This document shows positions 15,581-24,493 of a stretch of DNA of 36,845 nucleotides, piece after piece. Every line of letters begins with the position of its first letter. Within the stretch, counting starts at the first letter, position 1. The translations under genes were made by a program, and so were the position numbers. Origin of the DNA: Marinigracilibium pacificum (GTDB lineage: Bacteria; Bacteroidota; Bacteroidia; Cytophagales; Cyclobacteriaceae). Below the pieces are notes generated by a model, which saw only the letters and a program-made list of their open reading frames with translations, was not told where the DNA came from and searched no databases. Where the stretch lies: contig NZ_JABBNU010000017.1 in the NCBI RefSeq assembly GCF_012926615.1, positions 1 to 36,845 on the forward strand. The letters run 5' to 3'.

Positions 15581-16634
15581 TTTGAATATTTTAGAAGTAA
15601 CCGCTCCAATTTGGGGAGCATTTTTAAAGGATTCAAAACCTGAATTAACATTGAAGGAGACAAAATTTAATAAGTTAGGTTCAGGTATTAGTATATTTTA
15701 TCCGAGTATAGAGGAGTTAATCATAATTAAAAAGTCAGCGATAAGTAATACAAACACAGTTATTCCTTTACACATCAAGATTCTCCTACCCGATTTAATG
15801 AATGAAGGTTTCACCGAAAAATTAATTAATGATTCTATCAGTATAATTAAGGATGTTGTTTATGCACTAAGACTTTACAAGTTTGGATGGTTTATGAACC
15901 CTTTATTTACGGAAATTGTATTCGAAAATGGCATGCTTATCAACAGGCTGCCAGGACATTACCGTCAGTCATTTTATTATAACGCTGAAAATAACCCTGC
16001 GATCCATTACTCATACGAATTGTCTAAAGAAGATTTCTCTGATAATTCAAGTTTACTTAAAATTTATCGCCTTTTAGTTGAATATAAAGGGCATTCAAAT
16101 ACATCTGTTGATATAGCTATTGACAGTTTTAATAGCGCATTTGGATATCAAATCAAGTTAAAAGATCAATTGAATTTCTTATTCACGTCTCTTGATGCGG
16201 CTATGGGAGGAATGAGCGCATCATATATTGACAACATAAAATTGAAAGCACGTTTCAAGGAAAGGTTGCAAACACTTATAGATTGTGCAGGTCTTGCGAT
16301 TACCAACGAACAGCTAAACTGGTTTGATGACTACAAAAATGGTGGCAGAGCTATCCGAAATGGTATCGCTCATGGTAACTGGGGAATTGATTTAGAGAAT
16401 ATAGCCGAACAAAATTTCGAGAATATATATGAAGTAATCAAAAATGTTCTAATTGAATACATCAACTTCTGTACAGTCTATTCTATAAATCCGGCCCTCA
16501 TTTCTGATAATTTTGATATAACAAAGGCAAATAGCTATTGCGGAATCTTCAACAAAGTATTAGAAGAATGTATGAACGATAGCCACAAAAGTCAAATTTT
16601 TAATAGCATTTCATTTAACAATAGAGATATTTAA
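15573..16634 (+). CDS. Second Apea-like HEPN-domain protein, gene 3 of the SLATT operon
   Basis: 353 residues, soluble. It differs in sequence from the previous gene but shares its architecture. An N-terminal alpha/beta part (SIEELIIIKKSAISNTN, KDVVYALRLYKFGWFMNPLF) is followed by a helical C-terminal part with SLDAAMGGMSASYID, then FDDYKNGGRAIRNGIAHGNW. R262 and H267 make another Rx4H motif, in RNGIAHG. Two different HEPN-like proteins in one operon recall heterodimeric HEPN pairs, in which one member is the nuclease and the other a regulator. Both keep R and H, so neither is obviously dead. No downstream partner exists; the porin-like gene follows 180 bases later with its own promoter. Confidence 0.72.
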   Translation: MDNLNILEVTAPIWGAFLKDSKPELTLKETKFNKLGSGISIFYPSIEELIIIKKSAISNTNTVIPLHIKILLPDLMNEGFTEKLINDSISIIKDVVYALRLYKFGWFMNPLFTEIVFENGMLINRLPGHYRQSFYYNAENNPAIHYSYELSKEDFSDNSSLLKIYRLLVEYKGHSNTSVDIAIDSFNSAFGYQIKLKDQLNFLFTSLDAAMGGMSASYIDNIKLKARFKERLQTLIDCAGLAITNEQLNWFDDYKNGGRAIRNGIAHGNWGIDLENIAEQNFENIYEVIKNVLIEYINFCTVYSINPALISDNFDITKANSYCGIFNKVLEECMNDSHKSQIFNSISFNNRDI

Positions 16635-16684
16635 TTATCCCATCTTAAGCTACTGCTAATTTTAGTTGAAATGCACTTCCAAAT

Positions 16685-16714
16685 TTTGTTTTTCAACATC
16701 AGCTACTATCTTTG
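16685..16714 (+). promoter_or_regulatory. Bacteroidota-type promoter for the outer-membrane protein gene
   Basis: TTTG (16685-16688), 18 bases, then TATCTTTG (16707-16714), an exact match to the TAnnTTTG -7 box. It lies about 100 bases before the start of the next gene. Confidence 0.6.
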
Positions 16715-16815
16715 GTGCAGACTATGATATTTTTTTAAAGCCAAATGTTTTTATAAACACTAAAAACTTTTTGCCTGTAATTCTCAATGAATGTTAACTA
16801 TTTAAAGAGACCAAA

Positions 16816-17877
16816 TTGACTAGATTATTTTTTTTCGGACTCCTGTTCTCAATAGGGATTTTAAATGCTCAAACAGACTTTAAACCCGGCTACATAATTT
16901 TAAACTCCGGAGATACTTTACATGGCGAAATTGATTATCGTGGAGATTTGTTAATGAGTTCGGTTTGTAAATTCAAAACCAACGGAAATAGTATTTCAAC
17001 TTATGATCCTTCAGACATTGCAGCATTTAGGTTTATTAATAGTAAATACTATATATCCAAAGAAATAAATAGCAGAAAGGTCTTTCTTGAATTTCTGATA
17101 AAAGGTGAAGTCAATATTTATTATATGCGTGATGATGATGGTGATCACTATTTTATCGAAAAAGAAGGAATCAAGCTATCGGAGATCCCCTATGAAGAAA
17201 AAATCATGTACGTTGATGGAAAAAAAGTTCTGTATGAATCCACAACTCATAAAGGGCTACTTTTCTATTTCATGCGTGATGTCCCAGAATTTAATTCCCG
17301 AATTCAAACTATCGAAAAACCTGAACATCATAGTCTGATCCGGTTAGCAGAAGACTATCATAATGCAGTTTGTGAGGACAGGAAATGTATTATATATGAA
17401 AAGAAACTGCCTATAATTAAAATCTCATTAGCTCCATTTATGGGAGTGACAAAATATAGAAGAAACAATAATTACATTAATGAATATGGTGCGATTGTAT
17501 CATTCTGGTCTCCCAGAGCAAGTGAAAAGTTATTTTTCAAAACAGGATTAATTCATCATCAATTCTCAACTGAAGGAGAAGATATCAGTATCTATAAAAT
17601 CCCTCTTCAGATACAGTATATTTTCAGAGCGCACAGACTTCAACCTAATTTGAGTGCTGGTGTTAATTTTCTTAATGTTAAACTTAATGACTACAAGGAA
17701 ATACGACATACACTTAGTCTTAATGCAGGACTAGACTACAAATTATTTAAAAGGACGCATCTATCTTCATCATTTAATACTGATTACACTCCATTAAGCA
17801 GAGTAGCGATGGATGAAACTCTGGAATTCGGGTTAATATCTTATTCATTAACCTTCGGACTTCGGTTTGATTTGTAA
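16816..17877 (+). CDS. Probable outer-membrane beta-barrel protein
   Basis: 353 residues starting at a TTG. The signal peptide LFFFGLLFSIGILNAQ immediately follows, so this start is plausible. The N-terminal half (FKPGYIILNSGDTLHGEIDY, KVFLEFLIKGEVNIYYMRDD) is the globular domain seen in many Bacteroidota secreted proteins that begin with a GYI.L.sGDTL.G pattern. The second half is made of alternating beta-strands (IIKISLAPFMGVTKY, KLFFKTGLIHHQF, LQPNLSAGVNFLNVKL, LSLNAGLDYKLFKRTHLSSS) and ends in SYSLTFGLRFDL with the terminal aromatic/leucine pattern of barrel proteins. Function is unknown. A short in-frame-shifted frame inside it is a shadow and is ignored. Confidence 0.8.
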   Translation: MTRLFFFGLLFSIGILNAQTDFKPGYIILNSGDTLHGEIDYRGDLLMSSVCKFKTNGNSISTYDPSDIAAFRFINSKYYISKEINSRKVFLEFLIKGEVNIYYMRDDDGDHYFIEKEGIKLSEIPYEEKIMYVDGKKVLYESTTHKGLLFYFMRDVPEFNSRIQTIEKPEHHSLIRLAEDYHNAVCEDRKCIIYEKKLPIIKISLAPFMGVTKYRRNNNYINEYGAIVSFWSPRASEKLFFKTGLIHHQFSTEGEDISIYKIPLQIQYIFRAHRLQPNLSAGVNFLNVKLNDYKEIRHTLSLNAGLDYKLFKRTHLSSSFNTDYTPLSRVAMDETLEFGLISYSLTFGLRFDL

Positions 17878-18164
17878 GACTTATTATTTATTTATCAATT
17901 ATAACACTCCCCCAAAACCGAAAGATCAGCTATCAATTTGTTGCTTCTAATGTTTCAATTGGGAAGAAACCTCTATTTCACTTCACAAAAAAAGTTGCAT
18001 TACAAGCAATGATTAAGGGATATTCATAGGCTTATTCCTTATCAGCTTTTCAGTTAATTGACATTCAAACTAATATAAAAGCATTATAGCTAATTTTTTA
18101 TTATCGTTAACCTACCAGATTAACCGTCACGAGGCTATATTGAGCTTTTAGATCAATTACAATT

Positions 18165-19277
18165 ATGAAAAAGCTTCTTCTCTTATTAATTCTTTCTCAC
18201 TCCTTACTGTTCAGTCAGGAAATTGAATTTTCTACAAACATCTCCTATGTATTGGGGACTGATAAAGATAAATCAGCATCAATTAGTGCCGGGGACATTG
18301 ATAACGATGGAGACATAGATATTATAGTTGCTAATGGAAGGCATTGGCCAGAGCCTAATAAAATATTTTATAATAATGGATATGGGAAATTTACAGTATC
18401 CAGATTACTTGATAATATCGCTGAGACAAGTTATGCTACTGAACTAGCTGATTTGGATGGTGATGGCGATTTGGATGTGGCTGTTGGTAATGACATGGCT
18501 CCTAATGCTATTTATTTAAATGATGGAAATGGCAATTTTATCAGGTCGGGTAGTTTTGGAACCACTTACTCTCCTACCCGCAATTTAAAAACAACTGATA
18601 TTGATTCTGATGGTGATATTGACATTTTAATAACAAACAGAAAAAGAGTAAATGAAATATGCCTAAATGATGGCAAAGGTCAATTTACTAAAACAATAAA
18701 CTTTGGTTCGGAAGATGATTCTACTATTGATGTTGAAGTTGCAGACATGAATAATGATGGGAATATGGATTTAATATTAGCAAACCGAGACGGACAACAA
18801 AACTTTATCTATTTAAATACTGGTGATTTAAACTTTAGTGAGAAAATTCCCTTTGGAACAGGAACTGACGAAACCAGATCTGTGGGTGTGGCTGATATCG
18901 ACAAGGATGGGTTCCCGGACATTATCACAGCCAACATCGAAGAACCTAATGTTATTTACTTCGGAAACAAAGATTTGAATTATAACAGAAAAATCATATT
19001 TGATAGTTCTAATAACAGTTCATATTCTCTTGACCATGGAGACTTAGATGACAACGGAACTATTGATATTGTAATTGCGAATTCAGAAGGGCCAAACATG
19101 GTATTTTTAAACTTCAACCATGGTACCGAATGGAAAGAAATAGTATTGCAAAATGAAAATCTAGACACATACGACATCATTATTGAAGATATAAACAACG
19201 ATAATCGATTAGATATTATCGAAAGCAATTCGGACGAAATTAATTACTTCTATCGAAATAGATTAAAAGACAATTGA
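18165..19277 (+). CDS. FG-GAP/VCBS repeat secreted protein
   Basis: 370 residues with a signal peptide (MKKLLLLLILSHSLLFSQ). The rest is seven repeats of about 47 residues, each with a calcium-binding-like loop: DIDNDGDIDIIVANG, DLDGDGDLDVAVGND, DIDSDGDIDILITNR, DMNNDGNMDLILANR, DIDKDGFPDIITANI, DLDDNGTIDIVIANS and DINNDNRLDIIESNS. This is the VCBS/FG-GAP beta-propeller pattern of surface or secreted proteins. Seven blades would make one full propeller. It may bind a ligand or surface polymer; no enzyme domain is present. There is no obvious C-terminal type IX sorting domain. It has its own promoter region in the 287 bases upstream, which hold nothing else. Confidence 0.9.
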   Translation: MKKLLLLLILSHSLLFSQEIEFSTNISYVLGTDKDKSASISAGDIDNDGDIDIIVANGRHWPEPNKIFYNNGYGKFTVSRLLDNIAETSYATELADLDGDGDLDVAVGNDMAPNAIYLNDGNGNFIRSGSFGTTYSPTRNLKTTDIDSDGDIDILITNRKRVNEICLNDGKGQFTKTINFGSEDDSTIDVEVADMNNDGNMDLILANRDGQQNFIYLNTGDLNFSEKIPFGTGTDETRSVGVADIDKDGFPDIITANIEEPNVIYFGNKDLNYNRKIIFDSSNNSSYSLDHGDLDDNGTIDIVIANSEGPNMVFLNFNHGTEWKEIVLQNENLDTYDIIIEDINNDNRLDIIESNSDEINYFYRNRLKDN

Positions 19278-19355
19278 GATTAACATCATTGACAAGAAAC
19301 TTTAAACAAGCTTTTATATATTAACATTTTTAATCAATCTAATCTAAATCCCATT

Positions 19356-19811
19356 ATGAAAAACTTTTCAATCTTATTACTTACTGTTTTATTATTTGGT
19401 TCTTGCTCTGAAAATAACCAGGATACCCAAGCTGAAATTATTGAAGAACCTAACAATTTGAGAGGAACCTGGAAGATGGTTTATGGTGAGATAAGAGAAA
19501 ATGACTCCCTTCAAATTAAGGATCTAACTAACATAGATTTTGTAAAAATCATCAACGACAATCACTTTGCATTTTTCAATCAGGCCCAAGACAATCCCAA
19601 TGCTTTCTACGCCGGAGGCGGTAGTTATGAATTGAATGGCAACAAATATGTTGAAACACTTAGTTACACCAATGCTGATGCCTTGAAAGGCCATAGCTTT
19701 CCATTTACAATTGAATTAAAAGGAGATACACTTATTCAATTTGGTCTGGAAGAAGTTAAAGAAGCAAATATTAAAAGGCATATTGTTGAAAAATACATTC
19801 GCATTAATTAG
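19356..19811 (+). CDS. Small lipoprotein of lipocalin-like/DUF4488 type
   Basis: 151 residues. A lipoprotein signal, MKNFSILLLTVLLFGSC, has its lipobox cysteine at 17, followed by SENNQ. The mature part is a small beta-barrel of the lipocalin-like type. LRGTWKMVYGE starts it; then come IDFVKIINDNHFAFFNQ, YAGGGSYELNGNKYVETLSY and FPFTIELKGDTLIQFG, ending IVEKYIRIN. The GTW and GGGSYELNG parts match the DUF4488-like family of Bacteroidota lipoproteins. It is probably anchored to the outer membrane, facing the periplasm, with an unknown ligand. A perfect hairpin terminator follows at 19842. Confidence 0.82.
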   Translation: MKNFSILLLTVLLFGSCSENNQDTQAEIIEEPNNLRGTWKMVYGEIRENDSLQIKDLTNIDFVKIINDNHFAFFNQAQDNPNAFYAGGGSYELNGNKYVETLSYTNADALKGHSFPFTIELKGDTLIQFGLEEVKEANIKRHIVEKYIRIN

Positions 19812-19841
19812 ACACATACCAACTGTAAACCAATAACTTAA

Positions 19842-19872
19842 TTCTCGATTTATTATATTAATAAATCGAGAA
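19842..19872. terminator. Perfect 14-bp hairpin, likely bidirectional terminator
   Basis: TTCTCGATTTATTA (19842-19855), loop TAT, then TAATAAATCGAGAA (19859-19872). The stem has no mismatch. Tails are A/T-rich on both sides, although no long T run follows. It separates the lipoprotein gene from the Crp/Fnr regulator. Confidence 0.7.
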
Positions 19873-19938
19873 TTAAAATTTAGATATCTACATTAATTTA
19901 GCTTTATATATCAATTATCATTTGTTGAAAACACCTTA

Positions 19939-20505
19939 ATGGACCAACTGAAAAGGTTTATATATGGCATCTGCCCCATGAGCGATTCTGACTGGATCTT
20001 CTTCTCATCAAAACTTCAAAAAGAAAAGCTCAAAAAAGGCACCACATTATTAAAGGCCGGAGAAGTAGAAAATCACTTATATTTTATTTCCAAGGGTATA
20101 GTGCGACTTCTTATTCCTGGATCAGAAAACGATGTAACCTTTGGCTTTGTATTCACAAATGAATTTGTTACCGGTTATGATTCATTCTTAACTCAACAAC
20201 CTTCTAAATACCAAATAGAAACATTAACGAATGTCGAAGTTTGGAAAATTTCGAAAACAGATCTGGAGCAGGTCTATAACAATACTAAGACCGGAAATAT
20301 CATCGGAAGGAAAATGGCAGAAAACATGTTTCTGATTAAATCTAAAAGAGAATTATCCTTATTAAATAAAACCGCCGAAGAACGATATCTGGACTTGTTT
20401 ACTGAACGCCCTAATGTTCTGGAGCAAATTCCTTTAAAATACATAGCCTCATATATCGGAATCACTCCTCAGGCATTAAGCAGAATCAGGAAACGAATTA
20501 CTTAA
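19939..20505 (+). CDS. Crp/Fnr family transcriptional regulator
   Basis: 188 residues. An N-terminal cyclic-nucleotide-binding-like jelly roll (about 20-115) includes KKGTTLLKAGEVENHLYFISKG, IVRLLIPG and FVTGYDSFLTQQPS. It lacks the cysteines of Fnr and the full cAMP-binding motif, as is common in the Bacteroidota group of this family. The C-terminal winged helix covers about 150-188 and contains AEERYLDLF, the recognition part PLKYIASYIGITPQALSRIR, and KRIT at the end. The small size is normal for this group. Just 63 bases downstream lies a DoxX-like gene, a common neighbour that such regulators control. Confidence 0.92.
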   Translation: MDQLKRFIYGICPMSDSDWIFFSSKLQKEKLKKGTTLLKAGEVENHLYFISKGIVRLLIPGSENDVTFGFVFTNEFVTGYDSFLTQQPSKYQIETLTNVEVWKISKTDLEQVYNNTKTGNIIGRKMAENMFLIKSKRELSLLNKTAEERYLDLFTERPNVLEQIPLKYIASYIGITPQALSRIRKRIT

Positions 20506-20568
20506 CCTGGGTTCATTTTTTCTCACCTTTACTTTCATGAACTTTGTATTTCAACATATTACAAGACC

Positions 20569-21021
20569 ATGAAACCATTCATTTTACTCATAATAACCTT
20601 TGTGATTTCAGCATTCCTTACAAAGGTTTTCACAAAAGAATTTTCCTTTAGCCTGGCTGCAAGAATAGCCATGGCAATAATGCTGGTTTTTACTGCTATC
20701 GGGCACTTTGTGTTTACAAAAGGGATGACCATGATGATACCTGAATTCATCCCGTTCAAGGAAAGCATCGTATACCTAACAGGTATATTCGAAATCTTAA
20801 TTGCCATTGGACTGCTAATTCCTGGTTTAAAATTGATTACAGGATGGGTCCTGATTATTTTTCTAATCTTAATTTTGCCTGCCAATATTTATGCATCAAT
20901 GAATAACATTAATTATCAGACTGGAGCATTTGATGGATATGGATTAGCTTATTTATGGTTCAGAATCCCATTACAGTTATTTTTTATTGTCTGGACTTAT
21001 ATTAGTGCAATTCGATTTTAA
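20569..21021 (+). CDS. DoxX-like membrane protein
   Basis: 150 residues in four hydrophobic segments: about 3-21, 33-54, 62-88 and 105-148. Signature stretches are ARIAMAIMLVFTAIGHFVFTK, IYLTGIFEILIAIGLLIPGL and GWVLIIFLILILPANIYASM. The GHF and E of the second half resemble those of the DoxX/DoxD group, which are quinone-linked or redox-associated membrane proteins of mostly unknown role. It follows the Crp/Fnr gene and may be its main target. A relative occurs at 26607, linked to glutathione peroxidase. No hairpin terminator is evident after it. Confidence 0.85.
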   Translation: MKPFILLIITFVISAFLTKVFTKEFSFSLAARIAMAIMLVFTAIGHFVFTKGMTMMIPEFIPFKESIVYLTGIFEILIAIGLLIPGLKLITGWVLIIFLILILPANIYASMNNINYQTGAFDGYGLAYLWFRIPLQLFFIVWTYISAIRF

Positions 21022-21111
21022 TGGCATTAATATAAGTTTAAGTTAATCTTTTAACTGCTGAGTTGTTCTTACTAAATTGAGCCATTCTTTTAAGCCTAGA
21101 CAATCAGCTCA

Positions 21112-21927
21112 ATGAAAACCATTAAAACATTTATTGTCGATTCATTTACTGACAGACCTTTCAAAGGAAATCCTGCAGGAGTATGCTTATTAAATGAAAA
21201 CCTGAGTAATAATGACATGCTTTCAATTGCTCAGGAGCTAGGTTTATCAGAGACTGCATTTGTAAGCCAGCCTGATGATGAAAACCATTTCCCGATTCGC
21301 TTCTTTTCACCTAAAATGGAAATTCCTCTATGTGGGCACGCCACATTAGCTGCTTCCAAAGTTATTTTCAATACAACTGACAATGAAGATTCGATTTCGT
21401 TCATAAACCTCAACAACTTAATATTACCTATTAGGATGGATGGTGAATTCATAATTATGGAATTCCCGATATATGACACTAAACCACAGAAAGTTTCTAA
21501 GGAGCTACTTAATGCATTGGGAATAAATGAAATAATCAACAGTGAATACAACAAAGAAACTAACATATTGCTGATAGAGATTGGTAGCTCAAAAAATTTA
21601 CAAGCCTTATCACCTGATTTTGATAAATTATTAAAGTCGCACAACTCGATTAACGGTGTACTTGTGACGGCAAAATCAGAACAACCATCAATTGACTTTG
21701 AATCCAGATATTTTTGGCCCTGGAGTGGAACTAATGAAGATCCTGTGACCGGGGGTACACATACTTTTCTAGCTAAATATTGGAGCGAAAGACTTGATAA
21801 GAAAAAGTTGAATTCTTTTCAGTGCTCTGAGCGCACCGGATTCATGGAAGTTGAACTAATTAACGAGCTTAAAATGACAATAAAAAGTAAAGCTCAGATA
21901 GTTTTTAAAGGAGAATTAACCATTTAA
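21112..21927 (+). CDS. PhzF family isomerase/epimerase-like protein
   Basis: 271 residues, the usual length. The signature is complete: GNPAGVCLL near residue 19, LGLSETAFV with the catalytic glutamate E47, FFSPKMEIPLCGHATLAA, and the C-terminal half GTNEDPVTGGTHTFLAKYW, with QCSERTGFMEV near the end. These match PhzF, DAP-epimerase-like proteins and the many housekeeping homologues of unknown substrate. The two-lobed fold and active site appear intact. It starts an operon with a CHMI-like isomerase (9-base gap) and a YcaQ-like protein (17-base gap). A direct role in phenazine synthesis is unlikely, because no other phz genes are near. Confidence 0.92.
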   Translation: MKTIKTFIVDSFTDRPFKGNPAGVCLLNENLSNNDMLSIAQELGLSETAFVSQPDDENHFPIRFFSPKMEIPLCGHATLAASKVIFNTTDNEDSISFINLNNLILPIRMDGEFIIMEFPIYDTKPQKVSKELLNALGINEIINSEYNKETNILLIEIGSSKNLQALSPDFDKLLKSHNSINGVLVTAKSEQPSIDFESRYFWPWSGTNEDPVTGGTHTFLAKYWSERLDKKKLNSFQCSERTGFMEVELINELKMTIKSKAQIVFKGELTI

Positions 21928-21936
21928 CATATACAT

Positions 21937-22281
21937 ATGCCACATTTTGTTATTGACTGCTCTGAAAATATAATTGAAATAAAATCTCCTCAAGAAATAA
22001 TCCAGAAAGTATATGATACTGCCGAATCAACTGAATTATTTAAAAAGGGCGATATAAAAGTCAGGATAAACCCATTCAAATACTATTTAACTGGAAATAC
22101 ACAGGATGACTTCATTCATATTTTTGCAAATATTATGGAAGGCAGGACAGTCGAACAAAAAAGGAATCTTTCAGAAAAAATTGTAAAGGAGCTAAAACTA
22201 ATGTTTCCTGATGTACCTGTAATTTCAATAAATATCAGAGACTTCGAAAAAGCTACCTATTGCAATAAATCAATGGTATAA
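21937..22281 (+). CDS. 5-carboxymethyl-2-hydroxymuconate delta-isomerase-like protein
   Basis: 114 residues beginning MPHFVIDCSENI, with the proline at residue 2 that becomes the N-terminal catalytic residue of the tautomerase superfamily after Met removal. Family stretches are IIQKVYDTAESTELFKKGDIK and VRINPFKYYLTGNTQDDFIH, followed by ANIMEGRTVEQKRNLSEKIV. In aromatic-acid degradation CHMI isomerises 5-carboxymethyl-2-hydroxymuconate, but no hpa cluster is present, so the true substrate is unclear. It is nine bases after PhzF and 17 before the next gene, hence an operon. Confidence 0.88.
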   Translation: MPHFVIDCSENIIEIKSPQEIIQKVYDTAESTELFKKGDIKVRINPFKYYLTGNTQDDFIHIFANIMEGRTVEQKRNLSEKIVKELKLMFPDVPVISINIRDFEKATYCNKSMV

Positions 22282-22298
22282 CTGATAGGTTCTCGACA

Positions 22299-23498
22299 TT
22301 GAAAGCATTGACAATACAACACTTAAAGCGGATTACCTTAGAGAGTCAGGGACTGCTTAAAGCCTCGTCATTTGGCAAAGGCAAAAAGGCTGTTCTAAAA
22401 GCTCTAGAGCACCTTGGCTATTTACAAATTGATTCCTTATCTATCGTCGAGCGGGCTCATCATCATACACTATGGACACGTGTGCCCGACTACAAACAAT
22501 CATACCTTGATGATCTGGTAAAAGAAGGGAAAATCTTTGAATATTGGTTTCATGCAGCATCTTATCTTCCAATGAATGATTTCCGATATGCATTGCCCAA
22601 AATGCTCCGGGTAAAACATAATAAGTCTCATTATTATAATGCTGACCCGAAGGTAATGCAATACGTCCTGGATAAAATCAGGATTGATGGACCAAAGAAA
22701 GCAAGAGATTTTGAAAGTGAAAGCAAAAAGGCAGGTAGCTGGTGGAATTGGAAACCAACAAAACTAGCTCTGGAAAGACTGTTTATGCAAGGCGACCTGA
22801 TGATCTGTGAGCGAAGTGGGATTCAAAAGACGTACGACCTCACCGAAAGAGTTCTTCCTGAGAACTTAAACCTCACAGAACCTAACCCTCATGAATATGC
22901 TGAATATTTAGTTAAAACATATCTAAAGGCCTATGGATTCACAACCATTAAACAAATAACACATCTCAAAAAAGGGCAGGCAATCAGAGATAATGTTAAT
23001 CAGGTTTTGGATGCCATGCTTTATGAAGGTATTGTACAAAAGATGGATTTGGAAGGTATGCCTACAGTTTTTGTATTAAGTGAATTTGTTGACAAATCAA
23101 TTAGAGCCAATAAATCAACTATTCACATTTTATCTCCATTCGATAATTCAATTATCCATCGGGATCGTATCAGTCAACTATTCGATTTTGATTATAGCCT
23201 TGAATGTTATCTTCCGAAGCAGAAAAGACAATATGGATATTTTTGCTTACCAATTTTATTTGGAGATAAATTTATAGGTAGAGTTGACTGCAAAGCTCAC
23301 CGTAAAGAAAAACTCTTTGAAATCATAAACCTGCATATTGAAAGTAAAAGTATAAATATCGAATCAATGATAATTCCTTTTGTCGATTCGATAAAAAAGT
23401 TTGCTGCTTTTAATGGCTGTGACTCGATAAAACTTTCAAATGTAAATCCTAAAAAATTTACAGACGAATTTGAAAAACTCTTTAATAATAGTAAATAA
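22299..23498 (+). CDS. YcaQ-like winged-helix DNA glycosylase family protein
   Basis: 399 residues from a TTG start 17 bases after the upstream gene; no closer ATG fits. The HTH_42/YcaQ pattern is clear: SFGKGKKAVLKALEHLGYLQ, then the active-site region QIDSLSIVERAHHHTLWTRV, followed by IFEYWFHAASYLPMNDF. In E. coli YcaQ a QxD motif lies at this place; here QID (residues about 47-49) matches it. Later parts include FTTIKQITHLKK and ILSPFDNSIIHRDR, which is also typical. This family excises alkylated bases and unhooks interstrand crosslinks in DNA. A role beside PhzF and CHMI is unexplained. Confidence 0.9.
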   Translation: MKALTIQHLKRITLESQGLLKASSFGKGKKAVLKALEHLGYLQIDSLSIVERAHHHTLWTRVPDYKQSYLDDLVKEGKIFEYWFHAASYLPMNDFRYALPKMLRVKHNKSHYYNADPKVMQYVLDKIRIDGPKKARDFESESKKAGSWWNWKPTKLALERLFMQGDLMICERSGIQKTYDLTERVLPENLNLTEPNPHEYAEYLVKTYLKAYGFTTIKQITHLKKGQAIRDNVNQVLDAMLYEGIVQKMDLEGMPTVFVLSEFVDKSIRANKSTIHILSPFDNSIIHRDRISQLFDFDYSLECYLPKQKRQYGYFCLPILFGDKFIGRVDCKAHRKEKLFEIINLHIESKSINIESMIIPFVDSIKKFAAFNGCDSIKLSNVNPKKFTDEFEKLFNNSK

Positions 23499-23603
23499 AT
23501 TATCGCTTACTTTTATATAAAAATCATTTTACTCCCTAACTATCAACCAGTTTGAATTAAGTGTGAGACAATTTAAATTCAAAATAAAACCTCAATAATA
23601 TCC

Positions 23604-24425
23604 ATGGACTATCAAACTTATCAACCACATTCTGATCTGGAGGCAATTATAAAATGTTATTGGACATTAGAGGTTCCCGCTAACCCAAATACACCAAAAC
23701 AACGAATAATTCCGGATGGATGTATTGAAATGTGTTTTATTTTGGGAGAGGATATACGTAGGTTCACATCAGAAAATGAATACATCATTCAACCCCGAAC
23801 CATGGTTTTTGGGCAGATTACTAAACCCTATTACATACAACCTACCGGGTATGTTAATACCTTTGCAGTTCGATTTTATCCTTATGGTTTCGCTAACTTT
23901 ATATCTAGTCCGATAAGTGAATTAGCAGATAAAGAAACACCATTGACTTCATTATTTGACAAGGATGCAGTTAACCAATTAGAACAACAGATCATTACAG
24001 CTTCATCCACAAAAGAAAGAATTGAGACCATAGAGATTTTTTTATTAAACAAACTAACATCCCAATTAACAATAGATAATATCGTCAAGTCAACGATAGA
24101 TACCTTATTAAATACGAAAGGTAATAAATCGATAAATTCCATTCTTAAAAACGAACCTTCGAAAAGAAGAAGTCTCGAACGAAAATTCTCAAAACAAGTT
24201 GGCATTAGTCCAAAGCAACTTGGTAGAATCATAAGGCTACAAGCAGCATTAAAACTAATGTTAGCAAATAAGAGTGAAAAGCTAACCCAAATAGCTTATG
24301 ATAGTGAATATTATGATCAGGCACATTTTATCAAAGACTTCAAAGACTTTACCGGAAAAAAACCAACAGAATATTTAGGTGATGAAGAGATGACACTGTC
24401 ATCCCTCATTTACTCGAATGACTGA
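23604..24425 (+). CDS. AraC family transcriptional regulator
   Basis: 273 residues. The N-terminal half (about 1-150) is a DUF6597-like sensing domain: HSDLEAIIKCYWTLEVP, IIPDGCIEMCFILGED and FGQITKPYYIQPTG. The C-terminal half (about 175-255) holds the two helix-turn-helices of AraC proteins, with SLERKFSKQVGISPKQLGRI and LTQIAYDSEYYDQAHFIKDF, then TGKKPTEYL. It is a single gene, and it may control its neighbours, the VOC and beta-lactamase-like genes downstream. The 114 bases before it carry no obvious operator. Confidence 0.92.
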   Translation: MDYQTYQPHSDLEAIIKCYWTLEVPANPNTPKQRIIPDGCIEMCFILGEDIRRFTSENEYIIQPRTMVFGQITKPYYIQPTGYVNTFAVRFYPYGFANFISSPISELADKETPLTSLFDKDAVNQLEQQIITASSTKERIETIEIFLLNKLTSQLTIDNIVKSTIDTLLNTKGNKSINSILKNEPSKRRSLERKFSKQVGISPKQLGRIIRLQAALKLMLANKSEKLTQIAYDSEYYDQAHFIKDFKDFTGKKPTEYLGDEEMTLSSLIYSND

Positions 24426-24493
24426 GTTGTCGCAATTTTACAATTCAATATTTCCGAATAGCAGTAACTATACATCAATTCAAAATAATATAG

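Noticed and set aside
17105-17338. A 77-residue frame inside the outer-membrane protein gene
   Set aside because: It is out of frame with a protein that has a signal peptide and barrel strands, and has no likeness to any family.
16816-17877. Membership of the outer-membrane protein in the SLATT/HEPN operon
   Set aside because: A 181-base gap with its own consensus promoter (16685-16714) separates it from the third gene.
20559-20885. A 108-residue minus-strand frame over the DoxX-like gene
   Set aside because: The plus strand encodes a recognisable four-helix protein; the other strand is a shadow, common for hydrophobic genes.
21231-21644. A 137-residue minus-strand frame over the PhzF gene
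   Set aside because: The plus-strand PhzF motifs, including the catalytic E47, are intact, so the minus frame is a shadow.
21112-21927. Phenazine biosynthesis cluster
   Set aside because: PhzF homologues are widespread outside such clusters and no other phz gene occurs here.
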